From contig DATKAZ010000090.1 of assembly GCA_035514535.1 (NCBI GenBank), positions 1 through 64,000 of the forward strand: a stretch of DNA of 64,000 nt, read 5' to 3'. Under the pieces are notes generated by a model. It saw only the letters and a list, made by a program, of their open reading frames with translations, was not told the DNA's origin and searched no databases. Origin of the DNA: XN24 sp035514535. GTDB lineage: Bacteria > Pseudomonadota > Gammaproteobacteria > Steroidobacterales > XN24. Below, piece after piece: positions 8,365-16,798 of this stretch; the first letter of the stretch is position 1, and every line of letters begins with the position of its first letter. Both the position numbers and the translations under genes were made by a program.

Positions 8365-9606
8365 ATGTTTGCCACCATCATCCCGTTGAGTGCGTTATTG
8401 TCCGGTACGGCGTTGCTGTTGCTCGGCAGCGGCCTGCTCGGCACCTTGCTGGGCGTGCGGGGCAGCATCGAGGGCTATGGCGACCAGGTGCTCGGGCTGA
8501 TCATGTCCGGCTATTTCCTCGGATTCTATCTCGGGACCTTCGTTGCACCCGCCGCGATCCGGCGCATGGGCCACATCCGCGCCTTCTCGTTCTTCGGTGC
8601 ATTGTTCGCCTGCACCGTGCTGCTGCACGCAATTCGCGTTGAGCCGCTGGCGTGGGGCCTGTTCAGGGTGGGGACGGGCGTGGCCGTCGTCGGGCTCTAC
8701 ACGGTCATCGAGAGCTGGCTCAATGCTACGGTCGACAGCGCCCAACGCGGACGCGTATTCGCGATCTACATGGCCGTCAACTTGGGCGCGCTGGCGTTCG
8801 GCCAGCAATTGCTGCGCATTGCGCCGGCGGATTCCTTCGTGCTTTTCTCGCTGGTTGCGATCCTGGTGTGCGCCGCGATGTTGCCGGTGGTTGCGACACG
8901 CATGGCGCAGCCGGTCATGCAGCCCGCGGCTCGTATCGGCGTACGGCGATTGTCTCGCATCGCGCCCGCCGCGGCCGCCGGAGGGCTGTTCTCGGGTCTG
9001 ACCATCGGCGCTTTCTGGGGGCTGGGTCCGGTGTTCGCGAGTCGCCTGGGCCTCGGCGTCAACGACGTGGCGATCTTCATGTCGGTCACCATTGTCGGTG
9101 GAGCAGTGCTGCAGTGGCCCATCGGCCGGCTCTCAGACAGTGGCGACCGCCGCCACGCGCTGGCGCTGGCATGCCTCGGCGCGGCGCTCGCGGCGGGTTT
9201 CGCGGTGGCGATCTCCGGCTGGTCTGCCACCCCGCTGTACGTGGTGTTCTTCGTTTACGGCGGATTGTCCTTCGCCGTGTACCCGGTTTCGGTGGCGCAC
9301 CTCCTGGACCATGTGCCCGCCGGCGACTTGCTGCCCGCCTGCAGCACGATCCTGCTGCTGCACGGCCTCGGCGCGGCCTTCGGCCCGGCCGTGGCAGGAT
9401 TCGCCATGGCGCAGTATGGTCCGCGGGCATTTCCCGGTTACCTGATGCTCGTGCACCTGATGCTGGCAGCCTATATCGTCGGCCGGCTGCTCGTGCGCCG
9501 GCGCGAGGCGCTCGGTGAGGCGCACTTTCACCCCATGCTGCGCACTTCACCTACGGCCATGGAGATGCTGTCCGAAGCCGAAGCGGCACAGGACCGCACG
9601 CCCTGA
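8365..9606 (+). CDS. Major facilitator superfamily transporter (YcaD-like)
   Basis: This 413-residue protein has about twelve hydrophobic segments in two halves. Features include the sequence GSIEGYGDQVLGLIMSGYFL and a conserved GRVFAIYMAVNLGALAFGQ in the first half, as in YcaD-type MFS carriers. The substrate cannot be inferred. It starts 30 bases after sbcC on the same strand and could be cotranscribed with it. It ends four bases before the convergent DUF3187 gene. A charged tail of about 35 residues follows the last segment. Confidence 0.85.
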   Translation: MFATIIPLSALLSGTALLLLGSGLLGTLLGVRGSIEGYGDQVLGLIMSGYFLGFYLGTFVAPAAIRRMGHIRAFSFFGALFACTVLLHAIRVEPLAWGLFRVGTGVAVVGLYTVIESWLNATVDSAQRGRVFAIYMAVNLGALAFGQQLLRIAPADSFVLFSLVAILVCAAMLPVVATRMAQPVMQPAARIGVRRLSRIAPAAAAGGLFSGLTIGAFWGLGPVFASRLGLGVNDVAIFMSVTIVGGAVLQWPIGRLSDSGDRRHALALACLGAALAAGFAVAISGWSATPLYVVFFVYGGLSFAVYPVSVAHLLDHVPAGDLLPACSTILLLHGLGAAFGPAVAGFAMAQYGPRAFPGYLMLVHLMLAAYIVGRLLVRRREALGEAHFHPMLRTSPTAMEMLSEAEAAQDRTP

Positions 9607-9610
9607 AGCC

Positions 9611-10642
9611 TCAGAGCGCCCCGCGCCAGCCGAGATGCAGCCCGAGGTCCGGCGTCGTGTCGGTGTACAGGTTTTCCACCATGGCGACGTCGATGCGGCC
9701 TGTGCGCCCCACCGCAAAGCTGCCGCCGAAGGTAACCTGCACGCTGGAGGACCCAAGCGGGCGCAGCCCGGTGTCATAGAACGCGCTGTGCCCGTCGAGC
9801 TGTATGCGCGCCACGAAGCGGCGCCAGAGCGGCCGCGAGACACCGATGCTGCCGATCGCCACCCAGTCGCGGCGAATGCCGTCGAGCACGTCCGCCCGGC
9901 CGAGCCACAGGCCGCCCGCCATCCAGGACAGCGTCATGTTCCAGCGCGCGAGGGTCTGCGAGTCGATCGACAACAGTTGCAGGGACAGGTCCGTACTGCC
10001 GCTGCCGTGGAGTTCGCGGCTCGTTCCGGTCGGCAGCTTCAGGCCGGACCGCAACACCAGGCTGCGGCCTTCGCCCGGCGTCGGCCGAACGTGCCAGTCG
10101 AGCGCAAGGCGCAGGTCGCCGGGGCCCCGGCTGCGTTCCTCGAGGGCAAAAGAATCGCTGCCCTGCGAAGTGTAGGAATAATCGAGAGCCCGGTCAGAGA
10201 CTGCATCACGGCGCTCGTTGGAGAGCCCGAACAGGTCGTGCCAATCGCGAATCAGGCCGTCGAGCACGCCGTCGCTGTGGACGACGAGCGGCAGCATGAG
10301 ACCCGCCGTCAGCCGTTCGGTCAGGCCGTAGTCCAGGTAGACCGCGGTGCGATAAGTTTCACCGCTCAGGACGACGTGCGCGGCCGCCGGCGTCCCTTCC
10401 TCGATTGCGTTGCTGGCCACGTCGACGGTGAGCTGCCAGCCCCACCGCCCTCGGCCCGGTGCGGGGCGCGCGGCGGCCGAGGGCAGGCTGTAGAGCTGGA
10501 TAAAAGGGCTCTGGTCGCTGGTCGTAAACAGTCCCTGCTCCTCACCGAGGGCAGCAGCGCACGGCAACGCCAGCATCGCGCCCATGTACAATATTCGCTT
10601 TGCAGCCGTAGTGCGTGGCCGGTGAAAATCGACAATGATCAT
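9611..10642 (-). CDS. DUF3187 family outer-membrane protein
   Basis: The protein is about 343 residues. A positively charged start (MIIVDFHRPRTTAAKRIL) leads into a signal peptide ending near CAAALG. Repeated amphipathic strands follow, such as GWQLTVDVASN, TAVYLDYGLTERLTAGLMLPL and the closing DLGLHLGWRGAL, as expected of a beta-barrel and matching DUF3187 proteins. The start at 10642 has AGGAG seven bases upstream, so the long upstream extension of this frame is not coding. It is divergent from, and partly shares start sequence with, the DUF3943 gene. Function unknown. Confidence 0.8.
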   Translation of the reverse strand: MIIVDFHRPRTTAAKRILYMGAMLALPCAAALGEEQGLFTTSDQSPFIQLYSLPSAAARPAPGRGRWGWQLTVDVASNAIEEGTPAAAHVVLSGETYRTAVYLDYGLTERLTAGLMLPLVVHSDGVLDGLIRDWHDLFGLSNERRDAVSDRALDYSYTSQGSDSFALEERSRGPGDLRLALDWHVRPTPGEGRSLVLRSGLKLPTGTSRELHGSGSTDLSLQLLSIDSQTLARWNMTLSWMAGGLWLGRADVLDGIRRDWVAIGSIGVSRPLWRRFVARIQLDGHSAFYDTGLRPLGSSSVQVTFGGSFAVGRTGRIDVAMVENLYTDTTPDLGLHLGWRGAL

Positions 10643-10693
10643 GGGGCTCCTGTACGGACACGCCTGCGCAGCGCTGCGACGACGTATTGTGGC

Positions 10694-11449
10694 ATGGCGT
10701 TCGTGTTTGCGGGCCTTTTGCCGACGATCGCGGAAGCGCGTGCCGCTGAAATGCGTGCACTGCCTATCGGCTCGACATCCCGGGCGATGGACGACGGGCC
10801 CGTACCGGATCGGGTCGGCCTCCGCAGGGATACGGCCTACCTGCTGTCCTACCACGTCGCTGCGATCGGCATCCTGTATGCCTTGCCGGAGAGTGTCAGC
10901 GGCTGGGGCGAGGAGGATAAGGAGGAATACACGCTCAGCAAGTGGTGGCACAACGTCAGCAATCCCACGTGGGACGACGACAAGTTCTGGATCAACTACA
11001 TAACGCATCCTTACTGGGGCGCGGCGTACTACGTTCGGGCCCGCGAGCGCGGCTACGACGAGCAGACTTCTTTCTGGTACTCCGTGGCGATGTCGACGGC
11101 CTATGAATTCGGCGCCGAGGCACTTTTCGAGCAGCCGTCGCTCCAGGACCTGGTCGTCACGCCGGTGGGCGGCGTGATCCTGGGCGAATACTTCATGGGC
11201 CTGCGGGCGCGGATCGGCGCGCGCTACGCGCCGGGCGAGCAGATGCGATTCATGGATCGGGCCCTGCTGGCGGTTACGGATCCGCTGGGGGCGATCAACC
11301 GCCGGGTACAATCCTGGCTCGGAGCAGATGTCGAGTCTTCCTTCTACCCGTATTTCGGGCCGCAGCGGCTCGGCGTGCCGGCCGCCTATGCCGAGGACCA
11401 TGTCGAGACGGAATGGGTCTACGGGCTGCGGGTCACCTACCGCTGGTAA
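10694..11449 (+). CDS. DUF3943 family envelope protein
   Basis: This protein has an N-terminal signal (MAFVFAGLLPTIAEARA) followed by a DUF3943-like core: KWWHNVSNPTWDDDKFWINY, HPYWGAAYY, then STAYEFGAEALFEQPS. It closes with the strand GLRVTYRW, typical of outer-membrane proteins. An upstream in-frame GTG at 10622 would add an Arg-rich n-region and give a better signal peptide, but it lies inside the divergent gene. The start is therefore uncertain. The role is unknown, probably in envelope biology. Confidence 0.75.
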   Translation: MAFVFAGLLPTIAEARAAEMRALPIGSTSRAMDDGPVPDRVGLRRDTAYLLSYHVAAIGILYALPESVSGWGEEDKEEYTLSKWWHNVSNPTWDDDKFWINYITHPYWGAAYYVRARERGYDEQTSFWYSVAMSTAYEFGAEALFEQPSLQDLVVTPVGGVILGEYFMGLRARIGARYAPGEQMRFMDRALLAVTDPLGAINRRVQSWLGADVESSFYPYFGPQRLGVPAAYAEDHVETEWVYGLRVTYRW

Positions 11450-11463
11450 GGAACAATGCGAAT

Positions 11464-12774
11464 ATGAGCAGGCATCGATTCGAAACCCTGCAGGTCCATG
11501 CAGGACAGGTGCCGGCCGCGGGTACGCACTCGCGGGCCGTACCGATCCACCAGACGACCTCCTTCACGTTCAGCGACACCGACCACGGTGCGCGACTGTT
11601 CGCTCTGCAGGAGTTCGGCAACATCTACACGCGCATCATGAACCCCACGACGGATGTCTTCGAGCAGCGCGTGGCGGCGCTCGAGGGCGGCGTAGCGGCG
11701 CTCGCCACGGCGAGCGGACAGGCGGCACAATTCCTCGCGCTCACAACGCTGGCAGAGGCCGGCGACAACATCGTTTCCGCCGGCAGCCTGTACGGTGGGA
11801 CGTACAACCAGTTCAAGGTGCAGTTCCCCCGGCTCGGCATCGACGTACGCTTTGTCGGAACTGACGATTACCCGGCCTGGGAAGCGGCGATCGACGCGCG
11901 CACGCGCGCGCTGTACGTCGAGAGCATCGGCAATCCGGCGTTCGACGTGCCGGATTTCGAGCGCCTCGCCGCAATCGCCGTGGCTCACGGCCTTCCGCTG
12001 GTAGTTGACAACACGTTCGGTTGCGCCGGCTACCTGGTCCGTCCAATCGAGCATGGTGCCGATATCGTCGTGCAATCGGCCACGAAATGGATCGGCGGCC
12101 ACGGAACCTCGATAGGCGGGATCATCGTTGATGCCGGCAGGTTCGACTGGTTCGGAGAGCGCTTCAAGACATTTCACACGCCGTCTCCCGGCTACCGCGG
12201 CCTCAATTTCGCCGAGGTATTCAGCCCTGATGGGCCATTCGGCAATCTCGCGTTTATCATTCGTGCCCGGGTCGAGGGCTTGCGTGACTGGGGGCCCGCG
12301 CTGTCGCCGTTCAACGCCTTCCTGTTCCTGCAGGGCCTGGAGACATTGTCGCTGCGCGTGCAGCGACATTGCGAGAATGCCATGGCGCTCGCGCGCTGGC
12401 TCGAGGCACATCCCCAGGTGGAGCAGGTCAACTACCTCGGCCTCGAGGGCCATCCTTGGCATGAGCGCGCGCGGCGCTACCTCCGGCACGGCTTCGGCTC
12501 CGTGTTGACATTCGGCATCAGGGGTGGATTCGAGGCCGCGAGGAACTTCATCGATTCGGTCGAGCTTGCCAGCCACGTTGCGAACGTCGGCGATGCCAAG
12601 ACACTCGTGATTCACCCGGCGAGCACGACACACCAGCAGCTGTCCGATGCAGAGCAGCGAGCGGCCGGAGTGTTGCCTGAACTGGTGCGGGTAGCCGTAG
12701 GCATCGAGCACATCGACGACATCAAGGAAGATTTCGAGGTGGCATTCGCCAAGGCCGCGAGTCGGCCTGCATGA
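11464..12774 (+). CDS. metY: O-acetylhomoserine sulfhydrylase-type enzyme (Cys/Met metabolism PLP family)
   Basis: MetY makes homocysteine from O-acetylhomoserine and sulfide using PLP. The 436-residue protein shows the family features: YTRIMNPTTDVFEQRVAALEGG, the glycine-rich ATASGQAA, VVDNTFG, and the PLP lysine in QSATKWIGGHGTSIGG. The long C-terminal part (GLRDWGPALSPFNAFLFLQGLETL) is typical of the sulfhydrylase branch. It overlaps metX by four bases, so the two genes form a direct sulfhydrylation unit for methionine synthesis. AAGGAA precedes the start by about ten bases. Confidence 0.93.
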   Translation: MSRHRFETLQVHAGQVPAAGTHSRAVPIHQTTSFTFSDTDHGARLFALQEFGNIYTRIMNPTTDVFEQRVAALEGGVAALATASGQAAQFLALTTLAEAGDNIVSAGSLYGGTYNQFKVQFPRLGIDVRFVGTDDYPAWEAAIDARTRALYVESIGNPAFDVPDFERLAAIAVAHGLPLVVDNTFGCAGYLVRPIEHGADIVVQSATKWIGGHGTSIGGIIVDAGRFDWFGERFKTFHTPSPGYRGLNFAEVFSPDGPFGNLAFIIRARVEGLRDWGPALSPFNAFLFLQGLETLSLRVQRHCENAMALARWLEAHPQVEQVNYLGLEGHPWHERARRYLRHGFGSVLTFGIRGGFEAARNFIDSVELASHVANVGDAKTLVIHPASTTHQQLSDAEQRAAGVLPELVRVAVGIEHIDDIKEDFEVAFAKAASRPA

Positions 12775-13832
12775 GCCAGCCCGCGCCGCTCTCGGCCGCA
12801 CCGGTTTCGAAGGACACGCGGCTGTGGCGGCTTGACGCGCCGTTCGAACTCGAGAGCGGGGCCGTGCTGCCCGCCGTGCAGGTCGCCTACCGGACCTGGG
12901 GCCGGCTTGCAGCGGGCGGCCGCAATGCCGTGCTGGTCTGTCACGCGCTCACGGGTTCGGCGGACGCGGACGTATGGTGGAAGGGGCTGTACGGGCCGGG
13001 CAGGGCGCTCGATCCCGCACGCGATTTCATCATCTGCAGCAACGTACTCGCCGGATGCTACGGCACGAGCGGCCCGATCCAGCCACATCCGGCGGACGGC
13101 CAGCCGTGGGGCAGCCGCTTTCCGATGGTCACCATTCGCGACATGGTGCGGCTGCAGGCGCTGCTGCTCGATCATCTCGGCGTGGAGGAGTTGCAGCTCG
13201 TCCTGGGCCCGTCGCTCGGCGGCATGCAGGTCCTGGAGTGGGCGGCGATGTACCCGCAGCGTGTCCGGGCGATGGCCCCGATCGGCGTCTCGGGCCGCCA
13301 TTCCGCGTGGTGTATCGCCATCAGCGAGAGCCAGCGGCGCGCGATTTTCCTCGATCCGGAGTGGTGTGACGGTCGCTATGCGCCGGACCGTCCGCCGCGC
13401 CACGGGCTTGCAGTGGCCCGCATGATCGCGATGTGCAGTTACCGCAGCTGGGAGAACTTTGAAACCCGCTTCGGGCGCAAGACGCAGGACTGGGATGGCC
13501 AGCTGGCGGTGACGTCCTACCTGAACTACCAGGGCGAAAAGCTGCACCGGCGCTTCGACGCCAACACGTATGTGCGCCTGACACAGGCAATGGACAGCCA
13601 TGACCTCGCCCGTGGCCGCGGGGATTATCGCGAGGTGCTCGGCAGCCTGGCCATGCCAGCGTTGATCGTCTCCGTGGATTCTGACGTGCTCTATCCGCCG
13701 CGGGAACAGCTCGAACTTGCCAGGCTCCTGCCGACCGCCCGCTACGAGGTGCTGCATACGCCGGCAGGCCACGACGGCTTCCTGATCGAGACGGACGCGC
13801 TCGGCGAGATGCTGCAGCGCCTTCGCGCGTGA
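12771..13832 (+). CDS. metX: Homoserine O-acyltransferase, MetX type
   Basis: MetX activates homoserine by acylation, normally from acetyl-CoA, supplying MetY. The alpha/beta-hydrolase fold is clear in 353 residues. The nucleophile Ser lies near residue 148 in GPSLGGMQ, with catalytic Asp in VSVDSDVLYPP and His in AGHDGF near the C-terminus. NVLAGCYGTSGP is the usual oxyanion segment in slightly altered form. Some MetX proteins use succinyl-CoA and I cannot decide this by eye. Translation is coupled to metY through an ATGA overlap. It ends three bases from the convergent lyase gene. Confidence 0.93.
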   Translation: MSQPAPLSAAPVSKDTRLWRLDAPFELESGAVLPAVQVAYRTWGRLAAGGRNAVLVCHALTGSADADVWWKGLYGPGRALDPARDFIICSNVLAGCYGTSGPIQPHPADGQPWGSRFPMVTIRDMVRLQALLLDHLGVEELQLVLGPSLGGMQVLEWAAMYPQRVRAMAPIGVSGRHSAWCIAISESQRRAIFLDPEWCDGRYAPDRPPRHGLAVARMIAMCSYRSWENFETRFGRKTQDWDGQLAVTSYLNYQGEKLHRRFDANTYVRLTQAMDSHDLARGRGDYREVLGSLAMPALIVSVDSDVLYPPREQLELARLLPTARYEVLHTPAGHDGFLIETDALGEMLQRLRA

Positions 13833-13835
13833 ATC

Positions 13836-15218
13836 CTATGCAGGTTCAAAACGGCCCAGGAAGAATCGCAGCTGCTCGGGCTCGTAGCTGAACTTGAGGC
13901 CGCGTAGCCGGGCGGCCTGCCCGGCGACCTCGATCACGCTTTCGGCGACCACGTCCATGTGCGCCTGGGTATAGACGCGGCGCGGAATGGTGAGCCTGAC
14001 GAGCTCGAGCCGCGGCATGTAGTTCTCGCCGCTGGCCTTGTCGCGACCTGCCGAGACGGCGCCGCGTTCCATGGCGCGCACGCCCGAGTCGACGTAGATG
14101 GCCGCGGCGAGGGCCTGTGCAGGAAACTGCGCTTGCGGAATGTGCGGCAGAATCCGTCGTGCATCGAGGAATACGGCGTGTCCGCCGACCGGCTTGACGA
14201 TCGGCACGCCGGCCGTATCGAGCAGGCGGCCGAGATATTCGACCTGGCCGACGCGCGCGCGGATGTGGTTGTCGTCGACGCTTTCGCGGATGCCGATCGC
14301 CATCGCCTCCATGTCGCGGCCGGCGAGACCGCCATACGTGTGCAGCCCCTCGTAGATGACCACCATGTCGCATGCGCGCCGGTAGAGGTCCGGGTCGTTC
14401 ATGGCGAGAAAGCCGCCGATATTGACCAGCGCGTCCTTCTTGGCCGACATGGTGGCGATATCGGTCAGGGCGCAGATCTCGTGCACGATCGCGGCCACGC
14501 TGTGGTCGTGGTAGGCGCTCTCGCGCTGCTGGATGAAGTAGGCGTTCTCGGCGACGCGCGTCATGTCGTGGACGATCGGGATGCCGTAGCTGTCACACCA
14601 GGCGCGGAGGGCCTTCAGGTTGGCCATCGACACCGGCTGGCCGCCGGCCATGTTCACGGCAGTCGCGAGGCTGACGTACGGGATCCGCTTCGCGCCTACG
14701 CGGTCCACGAGGACGTCGAGCTTGGCAAGATCGACGTTGCCCTTGAACGGGGCCACGTGAGTCGGGTCGTGAGCTTCGTCGACGATTACGTCGACGAAGG
14801 TGCCGCCCGCGAGCTCCTGGTGGAGGCGCGTGGTCGTGAAGTACATGTTGCCGGGGATGAAGTCGCCGGGCTTGATCAGCAGCCGGCTGATCAGGTGCTC
14901 GGCGGCGCGGCCCTGGTGGGTCGGCACGGTATGCCGGTAGCTGTATACGGCTGCCACCGTGTCGCGCAGGTGATAGTAGTTGGCGCTGCCGGCATAGGCC
15001 TCGTCCCCGAGCAGCATCCCGGCCCACTGGCGGTCGCTCATGGCCGAAACGCCGGAGTCCGTCAGCAGATCGATGTAGACGTCCTCGGAGCGCAGCAGGA
15101 ACGTGTTGTAGCCGGCTGCCACGATGGCCTTGCTGCGCTCCTCCGGCGTCGTCGTCTTCAGCAGCTCGACCATCTTGATCTTGAACGGCTCGGCCCACGA
15201 GCGTTGCTTGCCTGGCAT
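13836..15218 (-). CDS. tpl: Tyrosine phenol-lyase-like PLP enzyme (beta-eliminating lyase)
   Basis: This 460-residue enzyme belongs to the tryptophanase/tyrosine phenol-lyase family, which splits an aromatic amino acid into the free ring, pyruvate and ammonia. The PLP lysine is Lys261 in MSAKKDALVNIGG. Positions that distinguish the two activities favour tyrosine: Met383 and Arg385 in AMERG match Met379 and Arg381 of Citrobacter TPL, where tryptophanase has Val and Ile. Phe452 in LRFF matches TPL Phe448, where tryptophanase has His. The start at 15218 follows GGAGGACAATCAC. It is divergent from hypC1. No aromatic amino acid permease is adjacent. Confidence 0.88.
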   Translation of the reverse strand: MPGKQRSWAEPFKIKMVELLKTTTPEERSKAIVAAGYNTFLLRSEDVYIDLLTDSGVSAMSDRQWAGMLLGDEAYAGSANYYHLRDTVAAVYSYRHTVPTHQGRAAEHLISRLLIKPGDFIPGNMYFTTTRLHQELAGGTFVDVIVDEAHDPTHVAPFKGNVDLAKLDVLVDRVGAKRIPYVSLATAVNMAGGQPVSMANLKALRAWCDSYGIPIVHDMTRVAENAYFIQQRESAYHDHSVAAIVHEICALTDIATMSAKKDALVNIGGFLAMNDPDLYRRACDMVVIYEGLHTYGGLAGRDMEAMAIGIRESVDDNHIRARVGQVEYLGRLLDTAGVPIVKPVGGHAVFLDARRILPHIPQAQFPAQALAAAIYVDSGVRAMERGAVSAGRDKASGENYMPRLELVRLTIPRRVYTQAHMDVVAESVIEVAGQAARLRGLKFSYEPEQLRFFLGRFEPA

Positions 15219-15425
15219 GTGATTGTCCTCCGGGATCGGTGCTGCGGGACCCGGCACGGCCGGGCCGGGGCGCCCCGCGGTTACGCAAATCCCTTACTGG
15301 CGCTCGCGGCTAAAAGTGATATTGTGGACGCATCTTTCCAGCGTGCCGATGCGGGATAGACCGTATTGAAATTTCGGCCGGCCTGGACGCAGGCTGCGAC
15401 AACCGGATCACCCCAGGTCAAACTT

Positions 15426-15683
15426 ATGTGCCTTGCCGTCCCCGTTCGCGTTATCAGGGTCCTGGAGGGGGACTGGGCCCTCGTTGATCTCGGCGGGGTC
15501 GAGAGCCGCGTGTCGCTGGCCTTCGTCGAGGACGTCGGGCCCGGCGATTACGTGATCGTGCACGTCGGTCACGCGATCGCGCGCCTGGACGTCGAGCAGG
15601 CCGAGGAATCGCTGGCGCTGTTCCGCCAGATCGCCGAGACGCTCGGAATCGAGAGTGATGCGCTACATACGCGGCTTCCGTGA
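15426..15683 (+). CDS. hypC: HypC-family hydrogenase maturation chaperone, copy 1
   Basis: HypC carries the Fe(CN)2CO unit between HypD and the hydrogenase large subunit. This 85-residue copy starts MCLAVPVRV. The start is fixed because the family needs Cys2 exposed after Met removal, so the longer upstream frame is rejected. VHVGHAI is the conserved C-terminal motif (usually HVGFAI). It overlaps hypD1 by 26 bases and heads the hypC-hypD-hypX unit. It is clearly different from the second copy at 63583-63816. Confidence 0.94.
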   Translation: MCLAVPVRVIRVLEGDWALVDLGGVESRVSLAFVEDVGPGDYVIVHVGHAIARLDVEQAEESLALFRQIAETLGIESDALHTRLP

Positions 15684-16788
15684 CGGAGCCGCCGCCCGTG
15701 GCCTGGCGCGGCTGATCGCCGCCGAGGCGCGCACGGATCGCGACTACCACCTGATGGAGTTTTGCGGCGGGCACACGCACGCGGTATTTCGCCACGGTAT
15801 TCCGGACCTGCTCCCCGACAACGTCCACCTCGTCCACGGCCCCGGCTGTCCGGTCTGCGTGCTCGCCATGCCGCGACTCGATCTCGCCATCGACCTGTCG
15901 TTCGATGAGCGCGTGATACTTGCCAGTTATGGCGACATGCTGCGGGTGCCGGCGTCGCGCAAGCGCAGCCTGCTGAAGGCCCGTGCGCTCGGCCGGGACG
16001 TGCGCATCGTGCAGTCGGCGATGGAGTCGATCCTGCTCGCGCAACAGAACCCGGAGCGCGAGGTCGTGTTTTTCGCGATCGGCTTCGAGACCACGACGCC
16101 GCCGACGGCGCTGGTCCTCCTCGAGGCGCAGCGTCTCGGGCTCGAGAATTTCAGCGTCTACTGCAACCACGTGCTCACGCCGTCGGCCATTCGCAGCATC
16201 CTCGACGCACCCGAAGTGCGCGAACTGGGGCAGGCGAGGGTGGACGGGTTTCTTGGCCCCTCGCATGTCAGTACGATCATCGGCGCGCGACCCTACGAGT
16301 TCTTCGCCGAGGAATACCAGCGCCCGGTCGTCATCGCCGGCTTCGAGCCACTCGACGTGCTCGCCGCCATCCGCATGCTGATCGCGCAGCTGAACGAAGG
16401 CAGGGCCGAAGTGGAGAACCAGTTCACGCGCGGCGTGACGCGCGACGGCAACCGCAAGGCACAGGCGATGGTCGCCGAGGTGTTCGAGCTGCGGCCGGAA
16501 TTCGAGTGGCGCGGGCTCGGCATGGTCGAGTACAGCGGCCTGCGCATCAAGGAGCGGTACGCGCACTTCGATGCCGAGCGGCGCTTCGAACTCGTCGAAA
16601 GGCCTGCCGCGGAGAACAAGGCTTGCCAGTGCCCGGCGATCATCCGCGGCCTGAAGAAACCGCTCGATTGCCCCATCTTCGGCACGGTATGCACGCCGCG
16701 CAATCCGATCGGGTCCTGCATGGTGTCCTCGGAGGGCGCCTGTGCCGCCTGGTACCAGTATCGTAACGGCCTCGCCGCCAGCGCCTGA
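15658..16788 (+). CDS. hypD: HypD hydrogenase maturation protein, canonical copy 1
   Basis: HypD holds the iron centre while cyanide and CO ligands are attached. This 376-residue copy follows the canonical pattern: EFCGGHTHAVFRHG with the ligand Cys, GPGCPVCVLAMPRLD, GFETTTPPTA, and the C-terminal [4Fe-4S] cysteines in KACQCP, PLDCPIFGTVC and SCMVSSEGACAAWYQY. The ATG at 15658 sits inside the end of hypC1. A GTG at 15655 is immediately in front. It differs from the copy at 61172-62275 at several conserved motifs, so the two are not a recent duplication. Confidence 0.95.
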   Translation: MRYIRGFRDGAAARGLARLIAAEARTDRDYHLMEFCGGHTHAVFRHGIPDLLPDNVHLVHGPGCPVCVLAMPRLDLAIDLSFDERVILASYGDMLRVPASRKRSLLKARALGRDVRIVQSAMESILLAQQNPEREVVFFAIGFETTTPPTALVLLEAQRLGLENFSVYCNHVLTPSAIRSILDAPEVRELGQARVDGFLGPSHVSTIIGARPYEFFAEEYQRPVVIAGFEPLDVLAAIRMLIAQLNEGRAEVENQFTRGVTRDGNRKAQAMVAEVFELRPEFEWRGLGMVEYSGLRIKERYAHFDAERRFELVERPAAENKACQCPAIIRGLKKPLDCPIFGTVCTPRNPIGSCMVSSEGACAAWYQYRNGLAASA

Positions 16789-16798
16789 GCCCTTCGCG

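Noticed and set aside
9515..10693. N-terminal extension of the DUF3943 reading frame
   Set aside because: It runs antisense through the DUF3187 gene and has no signal or family similarity.
13836..15218. Calling the beta-eliminating lyase tryptophanase
   Set aside because: The residues that decide ring specificity match tyrosine phenol-lyase, so tryptophanase is the less likely name.
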